Notes: generated by a model not told the origin, from the letters alone. A DNA stretch of 64,000 bases from Bacteroidaceae bacterium (GCA_017536695.1 JAFXGX010000009.1:1-64000); one strand, 5' to 3'; shown: positions 39,166-49,695, numbered from the stretch's first letter. Translations and numbers: made by a program.

Positions 39166-40048
39166 AGATTTTTATAGGAAATATTTGAGTGGGAACATTG
39201 TGTCCAAGTTTATATTTGCCAATGTCCTGTTGTATGTTTTTCTCCTTTTAATCGGAGTTTTTTCAATGCTCTTCAATATCCCGGGCGTTGCAAATACGGT
39301 ATTGTCATTCCTTGAATTCCCAGCCTCCTTTGTGCGGTTTGTTTCACGTCCATGGACGCTGTTTACCTACATGTTCGTGCATGCTGGGGTGTGGCATCTG
39401 TTGTGGAACATGATGGCATTGTATCTGTTCGGCAGGATATTCTTGAGCTTCTACTCGGCGCGTCAGTTTGTCGGCACATATATTATCGGCGGACTTTCAG
39501 GTGCGGTGCTCTATGCGGTCGCATACAATGCGTTCCCCTATTTTGCTCCAATAGTCGGGGTTTCGCGCCTTGTAGGTGCTTCGGCAGCGCTCATGGCAAT
39601 CGTCGTGGCGGCGGCTGTCCGCAGTCCGCAATATCGGATTAACCTGTTCCTTATCGGCAGTGTCCGGCTCTCGACATTGGCCGTCGCTGTGGTCATTATC
39701 TCTTTTCTGATGCTGTCGGGCGATAATGCGGGCGGAAATTTTGCCCATCTCGGCGGCGCTTTTGCCGGCTGGTTCATCGCCTACCTGTTGAATAAAGGTG
39801 TGGATGTGGTCTCTTCCATTCTCAAGCCTTGGGAGTGGCTCGTATCGCTGTTCAAACGCACCCGTGCTCCCAAAAGAACACACTTCAACTATGTCAGGGG
39901 CGGCCGTAATGCCGATTATGAGTACAATGCAAGAAGAAGGGCCGAAAATGCCGAGGTTGATAGGATTCTTGAGAAAATAAAGCAGGGTGGATATGCTTCG
40001 TTAAGTGAAGAGGAGAAAAGGGTGCTTTTCGAGGCTTCATCAAGGTAG
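39158..40048 (+). CDS. Rhomboid-family intramembrane serine protease (2)
   Basis: The second rhomboid has 296 residues with about six membrane spans, HAGVWHLLWNMMAL in the first loop region, the catalytic Ser in LVGASAALMAIV and the His in NFAHLGGAFAG. Beyond the last span there is a cytoplasmic tail of about 75 residues, basic and ending in SLSEEEKRVLFEASS, a motif typical of Bacteroidota rhomboids. The ATG at 39158 overlaps the end of the first gene; a GTG at 39149 is also in frame. The presence of Ser and His suggests both proteins are active. Confidence 0.88.
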   Translation: MFKDFYRKYLSGNIVSKFIFANVLLYVFLLLIGVFSMLFNIPGVANTVLSFLEFPASFVRFVSRPWTLFTYMFVHAGVWHLLWNMMALYLFGRIFLSFYSARQFVGTYIIGGLSGAVLYAVAYNAFPYFAPIVGVSRLVGASAALMAIVVAAAVRSPQYRINLFLIGSVRLSTLAVAVVIISFLMLSGDNAGGNFAHLGGAFAGWFIAYLLNKGVDVVSSILKPWEWLVSLFKRTRAPKRTHFNYVRGGRNADYEYNARRRAENAEVDRILEKIKQGGYASLSEEEKRVLFEASSR

Positions 40049-40073
40049 CACACTACTTGCGAGCGTATTGTTT

Positions 40074-40098
40074 AAGCGGGCTTCTGCCCGCTTTTTTG
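40074..40098 (+). terminator. Terminator after the rhomboid pair
   Basis: AAGCGGGC pairs with GCCCGCTT around a TTCT loop, followed by TTTTTG. Confidence 0.88.
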
Positions 40099-40264
40099 CT
40101 TTCTTGCTGTAGTCTTTGATGCCTGCACGTGGCTGCAATCGGTTTTTTCTTATCGCTTCGGATTCCCTTCTGTCGCATTGTCAATCTAGCACTTTTGTTT
40201 TCGCATTTGTACTTATATATTAAAGAAAAATGCCCAAATAGCTGAATTATTAAGAAAAAAGCAC

Positions 40265-40272
40265 TATATTTG
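40265..40272 (+). promoter_or_regulatory. Putative -7 box of secDF
   Basis: TATATTTG lies 48 nt before secDF; the expected -33 box (near 40241) is not clear. The rest of the 270-nt gap after the terminator shows nothing else I recognise. Confidence 0.45.
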
Positions 40273-40319
40273 CGCGATTTTAAATACGGAACAATAAATC
40301 GTAATAAAAATTTATAAAA

Positions 40320-43136
40320 ATGCAGAACAAAGGATTCGTAAAAGTATTTGCGGTATTGCTTACATTGGTATGCTTGTTTTACATGTCGTTCTCGTTCGTG
40401 TCAAGCAGCCATATGAGCAGTGCTAAAGAAGACCCTATGGGTCAGCAGCACTACCTCGATTCAATGTCAAACGAGAAGGTTTGGCTCGGATACACATTGA
40501 AGGAGTGCCAGGAGTTGGAGATTGGTTTGGGACTTGACCTCAAGGGTGGTATGAGTGTTACCATGGAGGTCTCTGTGCCTGATGTAGTTTCAGTTCTTGC
40601 CGGCAGTAACAAGGAGACAGTTGCTTTCAAGGCTGCTTTTGATGCTGCAAGAGAGGAAACTAGAAACGACGGTGACTTCATTGCGTCATTCATTGAGCAC
40701 TATAATGCTCAGGATGCAGGCAAGGTCGCTGCAATGTTTACCACAGAGCAGCTGAACGGTAAGGTTAGCCTGCAGTCTACTGACCAGGAGGTTGCAGATG
40801 TGCTCGCTGCCGAGGTAAAGGCGTCTTTGGACAACTCATTCAATGTATTGCGTTCACGTATTGACCGTTTCGGTGTAGTACAGCCTAATATGCAGTCTGT
40901 GGAGGGCGCGAGAGGCCGTATTCTCATTGAGCTTCCCGGTGTAACTGATAAAGACCGTGTCGAGAGATTGTTGCAGGGTTCTGCAAACTTGCAGTTCTGG
41001 GAGACATTCAGCGCTCAGGAGATTGCACAGGAGATTCTTCCTGCTCTCAATGAGTTGAACGAGACTCTTGTTGCCAACGAGGAGACAGCTCTGTTCCCTG
41101 CTTTGGTTCCACAGACCGGTGCAAATGCCATTGTAGGTCATTCATTGGTTAAGGATACAATGGTCGTAAACAATGCTATCGCAAGAGCGTTCGCGGACCA
41201 GACCTTCATGAAGGAGGATATCCGATTTGCATGGAGCGTATCTCCAATCGCAGCCGAGCAGCCTATGTATGTTCTCTATGCACTCAAGACCGGCGGCAAC
41301 GGCAATGCTTCAATGGAGGGTAACGTAATTGAGGATGCAAAGGCCGAGTTTACACAGAACGGCAGCAGACCTTGCGTTACAATGCAGATGACACCAGACG
41401 CTGCGCGTGAGTGGGCTCTCCTGACCGAGGTCAACATTGACAAGGCGATTGCTATTGTACTTGACAACTGTGTTTACAGTGCTCCTAACGTAAGCAGCAA
41501 GATTCCTAACGGCCGTTCAGAGATTAATGGTAACTTTACAATCGAGGAGACTCAGGACTTGGCCAACGTACTCCGTTCGGGTAAGCTCTCTGCTCCTATG
41601 AATATTGTAGATAGCTATGTTGTAGGTCCTACACTCGGTGAGCAGTCAATCAAGCAGGGATTCATGTCATTCGTTGTCGCATTCATACTCCTTATGGTAT
41701 ACATGTGCGCGATGTACGGTGTTATCCCCGGTTCCGTAGCTAACCTTGCTCTTTTGCTGAACCTCTTCTTCACACTCGGTATTCTCGCATCGTTCCAGGC
41801 GGCTCTTACAATGTCAGGTATCGCGGGTATCGTGTTGACACTGGGTATGGCTGTCGATGCCAACGTGCTTATCTATGAGCGTGCGAAGGAGGAGCTTGCT
41901 GCTGGCAAGAATGTGCGTCTTGCACTTTCTGACGGTTACAAGAATGCATTCTCAGCAATCTTCGACTCTAACATCACATCAATCATAACAGGTGTCATCC
42001 TCTTCAATTTCGGTACAGGCCCAATCAAGGGTTTTGCCACAACATTGATTATAGGTCTTCTCTGCTCATTCTTTACAGCAGTGTTCGTGACACGTGTCAT
42101 CTATGAGCACTTTATGAGCCGTGACAAGTGGTTGAACATTACATTCACTACCAAGCTCTCAAGGAACCTCATGAGGAATACCAAGTATAACTTCATCGGT
42201 TCTTCCAAGATGGCGGGAATCGTGTTCGCAGTGCTTTCTGTCGTTATGCTTGTCTCTTTGACTTTCCGCGGTATGCAGCAGAGCATCGACTTTACCGGTG
42301 GCCGTAACTTTGTTGTCCAGTTCGAGCAGAAGGTTGAGCCGGAGCAGGTTCGTGAGCTCTTGAAGACAAAGATTACCGACGACAACGTACAGGCTATCGC
42401 GTTGGGTACTGACGGAAAGACAATCCGTATCTCTACCAACTACATGATTAACGATACAGCCAAGAGCGCTGACCGCCAGATTGAGGTATTCCTCTATGAG
42501 GCATTCACAGAGGGTGGCCTTGTTGACGCTGCAAATGTAAGTCTCAGCACATTCCGTGACATCGAGAACAGGAATGGCGGTTCAATCATCAGTTCTCAGA
42601 AGGTGGGCCCAAGTATTGCTGCCGATATCCGTAACGGTGCTATCATCTCGGTGATTCTTGCCCTTATCGCAATCTTCGTTTATATCCTTGTCCGCTTCCG
42701 TAACGTAGCGTACAGTATCGGTTCAATCGTAGCGTTGGGTGTTGACGTGCTTTTGATTATGGGCTGTTACTCATTGCTGCATGGTGTATTGCCGATGTCA
42801 CTCGAGGCTGACCAGGTATTCATCGGTGCAATCCTTACAGCTATCGGTTATTCTATCAATGACAAGGTGGTTGTATTCGATCGTATCCGTGAGTTCACAG
42901 GCCTCTATCCAAAGCGTGACAAGCGTGAGTTGTTCAATCTCTCATTGAATACAACATTGGCACGTACAATCAATACTTCTGTAAGTACATTGATTGTGTT
43001 GCTGTGTATCTTCATCCTTGGTGGTGACAGCATCCGCAGTTTCTCGTTCGCAATGATTCTCGGTGTAGTGTTCGGTACACTTTCATCACTCTTCATTGCA
43101 GCTCCTATTGCACTTGCTTGTCTCAAGAAGAAGTAA
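40320..43136 (+). CDS. secDF: Fused SecD-SecF protein-export protein
   Basis: SecDF uses the proton gradient to pull proteins out of the SecYEG channel. The 938-residue protein joins SecD and SecF in one chain. It starts with a membrane segment (about 7-27), has the SecD D1 motif GLGLDLKGG (about 68-76), a large periplasmic domain, a six-span membrane block (from about 440) and then a SecF-like half with FTGGRNFVVQF and a second six-span block. It has its own promoter and a strong terminator. Fusion is usual in the phylum. Confidence 0.94.
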   Translation: MQNKGFVKVFAVLLTLVCLFYMSFSFVSSSHMSSAKEDPMGQQHYLDSMSNEKVWLGYTLKECQELEIGLGLDLKGGMSVTMEVSVPDVVSVLAGSNKETVAFKAAFDAAREETRNDGDFIASFIEHYNAQDAGKVAAMFTTEQLNGKVSLQSTDQEVADVLAAEVKASLDNSFNVLRSRIDRFGVVQPNMQSVEGARGRILIELPGVTDKDRVERLLQGSANLQFWETFSAQEIAQEILPALNELNETLVANEETALFPALVPQTGANAIVGHSLVKDTMVVNNAIARAFADQTFMKEDIRFAWSVSPIAAEQPMYVLYALKTGGNGNASMEGNVIEDAKAEFTQNGSRPCVTMQMTPDAAREWALLTEVNIDKAIAIVLDNCVYSAPNVSSKIPNGRSEINGNFTIEETQDLANVLRSGKLSAPMNIVDSYVVGPTLGEQSIKQGFMSFVVAFILLMVYMCAMYGVIPGSVANLALLLNLFFTLGILASFQAALTMSGIAGIVLTLGMAVDANVLIYERAKEELAAGKNVRLALSDGYKNAFSAIFDSNITSIITGVILFNFGTGPIKGFATTLIIGLLCSFFTAVFVTRVIYEHFMSRDKWLNITFTTKLSRNLMRNTKYNFIGSSKMAGIVFAVLSVVMLVSLTFRGMQQSIDFTGGRNFVVQFEQKVEPEQVRELLKTKITDDNVQAIALGTDGKTIRISTNYMINDTAKSADRQIEVFLYEAFTEGGLVDAANVSLSTFRDIENRNGGSIISSQKVGPSIAADIRNGAIISVILALIAIFVYILVRFRNVAYSIGSIVALGVDVLLIMGCYSLLHGVLPMSLEADQVFIGAILTAIGYSINDKVVVFDRIREFTGLYPKRDKRELFNLSLNTTLARTINTSVSTLIVLLCIFILGGDSIRSFSFAMILGVVFGTLSSLFIAAPIALACLKKK

Positions 43137-43155
43137 TATACAGATTTTATACAAG

Positions 43156-43192
43156 TAAGGAGTCCTCGCCCAACGGCGAGGACTCCTTATTT
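43156..43192. terminator. Bidirectional terminator between secDF and DUF2851 gene
   Basis: TAAGGAGTCCTCGCC pairs perfectly with GGCGAGGACTCCTTA (15 bp, loop CAAC). It serves the two converging genes, with T-rich sequence following on the plus strand. Confidence 0.9.
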
Positions 43193-43205
43193 GTAAATAT
43201 AATAG

Positions 43206-44501
43206 TCATTGCAGTTCCGTCATCCTTTCCTTGATGTAGTAGTATGCGAAACGGCAGGCTGCGCAGTTCTGCATACGGCAATATCTGCGCTCGAGCTGCA
43301 ATACGGCCTGTGAGTCGGCTGCGCACTTTATCTCAAGACCCCTCTCCTTCCATTTACGTATTATGCTGTTCTCCTCGCTTCTGAGATTGTGCAGCAGTTC
43401 CTCGGCCTTGCAGCACGCGTTACAGTCGTTGCGGTGCTTGCCGTATATATATAATAATGGTATGATGGCGTTTATAATGATGATGTCCATCTGATTTGCT
43501 CTCATGCTCCCGTTGCCTACGGTGGCGGTGCCGCCCATACATGTGTGGTTCTGCCAGTAACCTACAAGCGTGCAGTCTATCATGCTGCGGTATTCGTTTA
43601 TTGTGCTGCAGGAGAGTATGCTTGAGATGTTTACCGGTTTCTGGCAGAAAAGTGCTGCTATCCTCGCGATACGGACGTGTGGGGTAGCGTTGCCATTTCC
43701 CCACTCCTTGTAATCGAGGCTCTTCAGGTTGAACTTGTTCTTTAGGAATCTGTACTCTTGAAGGATCTCTTTGTAATATTCGCTCCGCAGAGCTTCGGTA
43801 CGGTAGTAGTGCGGGATGCTCTCCTCTTCAAGCAATCCTGCCTGTCCAAACATTATGGCCTCGACCTGCAACAGGTTGTTGCGGTGCTTCCCCAGTGCGT
43901 TCATGTCGAGTATTTTTGCCAGCTTCTCGAACTGGTCGCTCTGTATGCCGAATCCGTAGCTGCGTACTATTGTCTTGAACAGGGTCTCATCCCACCGTCC
44001 TTTGCATTCGGAGAATGTCTTCTGTATGTTTTCGGCTTTCTCTTCGATGCGCTCTATGAGAAGACGCGAGAGGTAACCGTTTATCTCAACGTCCTTCATC
44101 CTTTCAAGCATGTTGCTGCATGACATGCATCCTGAGTGCTGCTGGGCACATTCGAATTCCTGTTCCAGGTCATCGGGCACTCTCAGGCACAGCTGGGTGA
44201 TTGTCTCTCCGTGGCGTCTCAGTTTCTCGCAGTTATTCTCTGCAGTCACGTGGAGTATGATGTTCGTGTTGGTGTCGGAACTGTGTCTCTCCTCCTTTTC
44301 CCAGTCGCTGCTCCTGTGGTGTATTATAACATCGCCACACCACTCCTTGTCATCAATAGATATTCTTGCGTTGTAGAATATGTTCTCCTTTTCTCCCTCG
44401 CCGCCGCAGCTTATTATCCTGATGCTTTTGCCTTCGGTTGTCTGCAGCCCCTTCCTGGGCAACAGCTTGTTTTTCCAGATGTAATGTAGTACCCCTCTCA
44501 T
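43206..44501 (-). CDS. DUF2851 family protein
   Basis: This 431-residue protein belongs to a family found widely in Bacteroidota and named only by domain number. Recognisable are the N-terminal MRGVLHYIWKNKLL, an NARISIDDKEWCGDVIIHHRSSDW stretch and Cys-rich C-terminal part (CNACC and CRMQNCAACRF). No membrane segment or signal peptide is seen, so it is cytoplasmic. Function unknown; the spaced cysteines suggest a metal site. A TTG at 44525 is in frame, but the ATG at 44501 fits the family start. It is in the same direction as the HD protein but separated by a terminator. Confidence 0.8.
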   Translation of the reverse strand: MRGVLHYIWKNKLLPRKGLQTTEGKSIRIISCGGEGEKENIFYNARISIDDKEWCGDVIIHHRSSDWEKEERHSSDTNTNIILHVTAENNCEKLRRHGETITQLCLRVPDDLEQEFECAQQHSGCMSCSNMLERMKDVEINGYLSRLLIERIEEKAENIQKTFSECKGRWDETLFKTIVRSYGFGIQSDQFEKLAKILDMNALGKHRNNLLQVEAIMFGQAGLLEEESIPHYYRTEALRSEYYKEILQEYRFLKNKFNLKSLDYKEWGNGNATPHVRIARIAALFCQKPVNISSILSCSTINEYRSMIDCTLVGYWQNHTCMGGTATVGNGSMRANQMDIIIINAIIPLLYIYGKHRNDCNACCKAEELLHNLRSEENSIIRKWKERGLEIKCAADSQAVLQLERRYCRMQNCAACRFAYYYIKERMTELQ

Positions 44502-44537
44502 ATTGCATAATGTTTGTGGGTACAAAGAAATAAAATG

Positions 44538-44569
44538 AATTCCGCCAAAGTCAAACCTTTAGCGGAATT
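44538..44569 (-). terminator. Terminator after the 7TM-HD gene
   Basis: On the minus strand AATTCCGCTAAAG pairs with CTTTGGCGGAATT (13 bp with one wobble, 6-nt loop), followed by CATTTTATTT. Confidence 0.7.
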
Positions 44570-44587
44570 TACCCTTCTTTTTTAACA

Positions 44588-46663
44588 TTATTTTACAGAA
44601 GATGGTTGTTCCTCATTCTTCTCTGTTGTCTCTTTGTTCTCCTTCGGGTAGCTTATTCTTGTATGGTATATTGCCATAAGCCTTCTCTTGAAGGTGTTTT
44701 TGATGGTTTCGATGTCCTGGAATGTCAATGGACTCAGGCTCAGTTCCCCGCTGTTAAGCTTGCCGTCAACGACATTGTCCACTGTCTTGTTGATGTTCTC
44801 CTCGGTGTATATGCCGATGCTGTGCGATGCGGCCTCTGTGCTGTCTGCCAGCATCAGTATGGCCTGTTCCTTTGTAGTGGGCTTGGGGCCGGGGTATGTG
44901 AACAACTCTTCATCAATTTCCTCCCCGGGGTGCTCATTCTTGTAACTGATGTAGAACCAGCCTGTCTTTGAGGTGCCGTGGTGTGTGGTGATGAACTCCT
45001 GTATGTTTTTCGGCAGTCCGGCATGCTTTGCAATCTCCAGTCCGTCGGTTACATGCTTCTTTATTATCTGTGCGCTCTCGATGTAAGAGAGTCCTGTGTG
45101 CGGGCTGATGCCGCCGCTCTGGTTCTCGGTAAAGTATATTGGATTCTCGCTCTTGCCGATGTCGTGATAGAGTGCGCCTGTACGGACAAGCAGACTGTTT
45201 GCTCCCACGGCTCTCGCAGCCTCTGCGGCAAGGTTGCTTACCTGGATAGAGTGCTGGAATGTGCCGGGGGCTTCCTGGGAGAGTTTCTGCAGAAGCTGGG
45301 CGTTGAGGTTCGAGAGTTCTATGAGTGTCACGTTCGATACAAAATGGAATATCTTCTCGATGACAATCATTATGGGGTAGGCGATGAGTGTCAGCAATGA
45401 GCTTATCGCGAACTGTATGTACATGTCGTAATTGATATCCATTTCACTTCTGCTCGTGATTGCTGTGTAGCACAGGTATACCAACGAGTATGTCGCGAAA
45501 GCGATGAGTACACAACGGAACATCTGTGAACGCGAAGATAACTCTTTTAGGCTCAGTATCACGCTATAGCCGGCTGCAATCTGCAGTAGTACGAACTCAT
45601 ATTGCTCGCCGAGCATGGTCGAGCACATGAGGATTGTTATGGTATGTATGACAATTGCAGACTGGTTGTTTACAAAAAGACAAAGCATCATGGGCACTAT
45701 CGCGAACGGCAGCATGAATATGTTGCTGTTCTCGAATGCGAGCATTATGCCTACAATCACAGGGAACACCGAAGCCGAGAGTATGCAGAAGATGAACTTG
45801 TATGCGTTGTGTACGACTTCGGGCTGATAGAGTTCAAGATAGGCATATGCCAGGAACATAGCTATTATGACAAAGAGTATCTGTCCTAAAAGTATTTTTC
45901 CTCTGTTTATCCGCGATTTGGCGCTTTCCAGTTTTTTTGCCTCATCAAGGTATGTGCTTATCGTGTGGTATTTCGTGTAGTCAACCACATCGCCTTCGCC
46001 TATTATCTTCTGTCCTTGCTGAACGCTTGTGAGGGCAGGGACAATCTTTGCCAGTTCCTTCTCGGTCATAATGGCTGTCCCGAGGGAGTCGAATGAGTAG
46101 TTCGGTTTTATAATCTCGTCCAGCGCGATGTTTCCGGCAAGGCCGCCGTTTAATGCAGCAATGGCTTTTATTGCCTCGGAGCATGATGTCAGGTCGGAAC
46201 ATTTCTTTGTCCCGTTGTCGCATTCCATGGCGCTGTAGCCGTTGGCACGGATGAACTTAGCGTCCTTGTCCGAGATGATACCTTTCCTGTAGATTGACTT
46301 CAGTTTGCCTGTATAACTGTCGGGCAGTTCCTGATAGGAACTGAAAAGGGTGTCGTTGCTGAGGATGGTTGCAAGCCTTGCGCATACAGTGTCGGCTGCA
46401 GCAGGTGCGTATTTGAAATGGGGCAGTACTCTTGCCAGTATGCTGTCCTTCTCGGCTGCAATGGCGTTGTCAGGTTTCGGTACGTCGAAACTGAAGTCGG
46501 CAATCAGCTGTTCATGTTTCCATGGTGCACCCTCCTTGAAATCTATAATGGCTTTCTTCTCCCTTGGCATGAAGCATGTTATGACAAGAATGAAGAAGCA
46601 GAGCAGTGTCACTTGGGACAGCTGCCTCGAGTATTTTTTTATCAGTTGTTTGGTCTTTCCCAT
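44588..46663 (-). CDS. 7TM-HD family phosphohydrolase (PgpH-like)
   Basis: The 691-residue protein matches the 7TM-HD family whose Listeria member PgpH hydrolyses cyclic di-AMP. An N-terminal span (about 15-33) is followed by an extracytoplasmic domain (to about 255), seven membrane segments (about 258-440) and a cytoplasmic HD domain from about 470, with His471 and the pair His500-Asp501 (LYHDIGK), HGTSK and ADSTEA as metal ligands. Cyclic di-AMP turnover is therefore the likely role, by analogy. It has a good promoter and a terminator of its own. Confidence 0.88.
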   Translation of the reverse strand: MGKTKQLIKKYSRQLSQVTLLCFFILVITCFMPREKKAIIDFKEGAPWKHEQLIADFSFDVPKPDNAIAAEKDSILARVLPHFKYAPAAADTVCARLATILSNDTLFSSYQELPDSYTGKLKSIYRKGIISDKDAKFIRANGYSAMECDNGTKKCSDLTSCSEAIKAIAALNGGLAGNIALDEIIKPNYSFDSLGTAIMTEKELAKIVPALTSVQQGQKIIGEGDVVDYTKYHTISTYLDEAKKLESAKSRINRGKILLGQILFVIIAMFLAYAYLELYQPEVVHNAYKFIFCILSASVFPVIVGIMLAFENSNIFMLPFAIVPMMLCLFVNNQSAIVIHTITILMCSTMLGEQYEFVLLQIAAGYSVILSLKELSSRSQMFRCVLIAFATYSLVYLCYTAITSRSEMDINYDMYIQFAISSLLTLIAYPIMIVIEKIFHFVSNVTLIELSNLNAQLLQKLSQEAPGTFQHSIQVSNLAAEAARAVGANSLLVRTGALYHDIGKSENPIYFTENQSGGISPHTGLSYIESAQIIKKHVTDGLEIAKHAGLPKNIQEFITTHHGTSKTGWFYISYKNEHPGEEIDEELFTYPGPKPTTKEQAILMLADSTEAASHSIGIYTEENINKTVDNVVDGKLNSGELSLSPLTFQDIETIKNTFKRRLMAIYHTRISYPKENKETTEKNEEQPSSVK

Positions 46664-46684
46664 CTCCGCAGTCGTTTATAGGGC

Positions 46685-46714
46685 CAAATGTACTAAAAAA
46701 TAACAGAAATCAAA
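46685..46714 (-). promoter_or_regulatory. Promoter of the 7TM-HD gene
   Basis: On the minus strand TTTG (46714-46711) and TACATTTG (46692-46685) are 18 nt apart, giving a leader of about 15 nt. Confidence 0.6.
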
Positions 46715-46835
46715 CAAAAAAGTCTCTTTCTTGAACTATTCGGTCCATTGAAGGCTCTGTTCGCCGGCATTTTCACCGTTTGTGTGCCATTTGTAAAGTT
46801 CTTTTTACGAGGATGTTAAAAAACGGTATTTTTAT

Positions 46836-46866
46836 TTTGCGGGCAACGCAACTTGTGCTAATTTTG
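46836..46866 (+). promoter_or_regulatory. Promoter of gltX
   Basis: TTTG at 46836-46839 and TAATTTTG at 46859-46866 are 19 nt apart, a close fit to the consensus. Leader of about 80 nt. Confidence 0.75.
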
Positions 46867-46951
46867 CATTATTGTTAATGTTATATTAGGCTCTGTGTGC
46901 TTGTGCCGTTTCTGTCGGTGCCATGCTTGGCCATGAAGTAAGTTTTTGACT

Positions 46952-48469
46952 ATGAATGAGAGAAAAGTAAGAGTGCGTTTCGCGCCGAGTCCCACCGGCC
47001 CTCTGCACATCGGAGGTGTGAGGACTGCATTATATAATTATCTTTTCGCCAAGCAGAATGGCGGTGAACTGATATTCCGCATCGAAGATACCGATTCGAA
47101 CCGCTTTGTGCCAGGTGCCGAGGAGTATATTCTCGAGTCTTTCCGTTGGTTGGGCATAAAGTTCGACGAGGGAGTCAGCTTTGGTGGCGACCATGGCCCT
47201 TATCGCCAGTCGGAGCGTCGCGACATCTACAAGAAGTATGTGCAGCAGCTCCTTGACTCCGGCAAGGCATATATCGCATTCGATACCCCCGAGGAGCTTG
47301 AGGCAAAGCGTGCCGAGATAGACAATTTCCAGTATGATGCATCTACACGTCTGGGCATGCGCAATTCGCTTGCACTTCCGGCCGAAGAGGTCAAGGCTCT
47401 TGTCGAGAGCGGTCATCAGTATGTGGTGCGCTTCAAGGTAGAGCCGGGCGAGAAAGTCGTTGTCAATGATATCATCCGTGGCGAGGTGACGATAGACTCT
47501 TCAATCCTCGATGACAAGGTTCTTTATAAGTCGGCCGATGAGTTGCCTACTTACCACCTTGCAAATATTGTCGATGACCACCTTATGGAGGTCTCTCATG
47601 TTATCCGCGGCGAGGAGTGGCTCCCGTCTGCCCCGTTGCACGTGTTGCTCTACCGCGCATTCGGCTGGGAAGAGACCATGCCGCGTTTTGCGCATCTGTC
47701 GCTGCTCCTCAAACCCGAGGGTAACGGCAAGCTGAGCAAGCGCGACGGCGACCGTCTCGGCTTTCCTGTCTTTCCGCTCGAATGGCATGACCCCAAAAGC
47801 GGTGCAGTTTCATCGGGTTTCCGCGAGAGCGACTATCTGCCCGAGGCAGTGATAAACTTCCTCGCACTCCTTGGCTGGAACCCCGGCGATGATGTGGAGC
47901 TCATGTCAATGGATGAGCTTGTCAGAAAGTTCGACCTTTCGAAGTGCAGCAAGGCGGGTGCACGTTTCGACTATAAGAAAATGGTGTGGTTCAACCACGA
48001 ATACATATTGCAGAAGCCTGACAGCGAGATTGCGGCAATTTTCATGCCTGTAGTCGAGGCTCATGGCGTGAGCACCACGCTGGAGCACCTTGAGAAGATT
48101 GTCGCTCTCATGAAAGGCCGTGTCAACTTTGTTCACGAGTTGTGGGATGCGAGCAGTTTCTATTTCATTGCTCCGACAGAGTACGATGAGAAGACTGTCA
48201 AGAAACGCTGGAAAGAGGATTCTGCACAGAAGATGCGTGAACTTGCCGAACTGCTCGATAGTCTTGAGGATTTCTCTATTGAGAATCAGGATAAGGCTGT
48301 CCATGAGTGGATTGAGGACAAGGGCTACGGCATGGGCGAAATTATGAACGCGTTCCGTCTTGCGCTCGTCGGCGAGGGTAAGGGACCGCAGATGTTCGAC
48401 ATCTCGGGTCTTATAGGAAAAGAGGAGACCCTGAAACGTCTCGATAGGGCAATCAAAGTATTGGGTTAA
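46952..48469 (+). CDS. gltX: Glutamyl-tRNA synthetase
   Basis: GltX charges tRNA-Glu. The 505-residue class I synthetase has the HIGH-type motif [10 protein letters not shown] (about 12-21) and the [11 protein letters not shown] version of KMSKS (about 255-265), with a C-terminal anticodon-binding helical domain. The length fits the family. The ATG at 46952 is chosen over the TTG at 46946. waaA follows after 2 nt, so the two are co-transcribed. Confidence 0.95.
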   Translation: MNERKVRVRFAPSPTGPLHIGGVRTALYNYLFAKQNGGELIFRIEDTDSNRFVPGAEEYILESFRWLGIKFDEGVSFGGDHGPYRQSERRDIYKKYVQQLLDSGKAYIAFDTPEELEAKRAEIDNFQYDASTRLGMRNSLALPAEEVKALVESGHQYVVRFKVEPGEKVVVNDIIRGEVTIDSSILDDKVLYKSADELPTYHLANIVDDHLMEVSHVIRGEEWLPSAPLHVLLYRAFGWEETMPRFAHLSLLLKPEGNGKLSKRDGDRLGFPVFPLEWHDPKSGAVSSGFRESDYLPEAVINFLALLGWNPGDDVELMSMDELVRKFDLSKCSKAGARFDYKKMVWFNHEYILQKPDSEIAAIFMPVVEAHGVSTTLEHLEKIVALMKGRVNFVHELWDASSFYFIAPTEYDEKTVKKRWKEDSAQKMRELAELLDSLEDFSIENQDKAVHEWIEDKGYGMGEIMNAFRLALVGEGKGPQMFDISGLIGKEETLKRLDRAIKVLG

Positions 48470-48471
48470 TC

Positions 48472-49695
48472 ATGTATACTTTAGGAATCTATCTGTATAT
48501 AGCCTTCGTGAAACTGGCCGCATTCTTCGGGCACAAGAAGGCTGCATCGATGCTCAAGGGGCATAAGGAGATATTCTCCTTGCTCAAGGAGAAGGTAAAG
48601 CCCGGCACGGATTATGTTTGGTTCCATGCTTCTTCACTCGGAGAATTCGAGCAGGGGCGTCCCATGATTGAGAAATTGAGGGCGGAGCATCCCGAGTACA
48701 GGGTAGTGCTCACGTTCTTCTCTCCATCGGGCTACAATCCAGCCAAGAACTACCAGCAGGCCGATATCGTGTGCTATCTGCCGTTCGATACAAAGCGTAA
48801 TGTCAGACGCTTCCTCGATATCCTTAATCCCAAGATGGCGTTCTTTATAAAATATGAGTTCTGGATAAACTTTCTTTCTGGGCTCAAGAAGAGGAATGTG
48901 CCGGTGTACAGTGTCTCTTCAATTTTCCGCAAAGAGCAGACCTTCTTCAAACCATGGGGCGGACGCTACCGTCTGGCACTGCATTCGTTCAATCATCTGT
49001 TTGTCCAGAATGACAAGTCAAAGGAGCTTCTCCGTTCGATAGGTGTCACCAATGCGACGGTTGTCGGCGATACGCGTTTCGACCGTGTGATAAAGATTCT
49101 TGAACAGGCAAGGCAGTTGCCTCTTGTCGATGCCTTTGTCGAGGGAGAGCGGAAAGTCTTTGTTGTGGGAAGCTCGTGGGGCGAGGATGAGGCGATATAC
49201 ATGCCTTACTTCAACAGACACAAAGAGTGGAAGATGATTATCGCGTCGCATGAGGTCGATGATGAGCGTGTCAAAAAGATTCAGGAGCAGTACGAAGGAC
49301 GTTGCGTGCGATATACCAAGGCAACAATGGAGGATGTGCGCGAGGCTGATTGTTTAATTATTGACTGCTATGGACTCCTCTCGTCAATATACCGCTATGG
49401 CGACGTGGCGTATGTGGGCGGCGGTTTCGGTGTCGGAATACACAATGTGCTCGAGGCTGCGGTATATGGCGTTCCGGTGTTCTTCGGCCCGAATAACAGA
49501 AAGTTCCAGGAGGCGCAGGCTCTCAAGGCGTGTGGCGGTGGAATTGAAATAGCTAACACCATTGCTCTTGCCGAGAAGATGGATTCTTTTGCTGCCGACG
49601 CCCAAGCGCTTGAGACTGCAGGAAAGGCTGCGGGGACCTATGTGGCGGACAATGCAGGAGCTTCGGCAAAAATATTCAAGGCGTTGGGGCTGTAA
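48472..49695 (+). CDS. waaA: 3-deoxy-D-manno-octulosonic-acid (Kdo) transferase
   Basis: WaaA adds Kdo to lipid A at the cytoplasmic face of the inner membrane, the start of LPS core synthesis. The 407-residue glycosyltransferase has an N-terminal membrane anchor (about 1-22), the ASSLGEFEQGRPMIE motif with the catalytic Glu (about residue 60), the Kdo-binding KYEFWIN stretch (about 128-134) and the C-terminal nucleotide-binding region with GGGFGVGIHNVLEA (about 319-332). It directly follows gltX. Confidence 0.93.
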   Translation: MYTLGIYLYIAFVKLAAFFGHKKAASMLKGHKEIFSLLKEKVKPGTDYVWFHASSLGEFEQGRPMIEKLRAEHPEYRVVLTFFSPSGYNPAKNYQQADIVCYLPFDTKRNVRRFLDILNPKMAFFIKYEFWINFLSGLKKRNVPVYSVSSIFRKEQTFFKPWGGRYRLALHSFNHLFVQNDKSKELLRSIGVTNATVVGDTRFDRVIKILEQARQLPLVDAFVEGERKVFVVGSSWGEDEAIYMPYFNRHKEWKMIIASHEVDDERVKKIQEQYEGRCVRYTKATMEDVREADCLIIDCYGLLSSIYRYGDVAYVGGGFGVGIHNVLEAAVYGVPVFFGPNNRKFQEAQALKACGGGIEIANTIALAEKMDSFAADAQALETAGKAAGTYVADNAGASAKIFKALGL

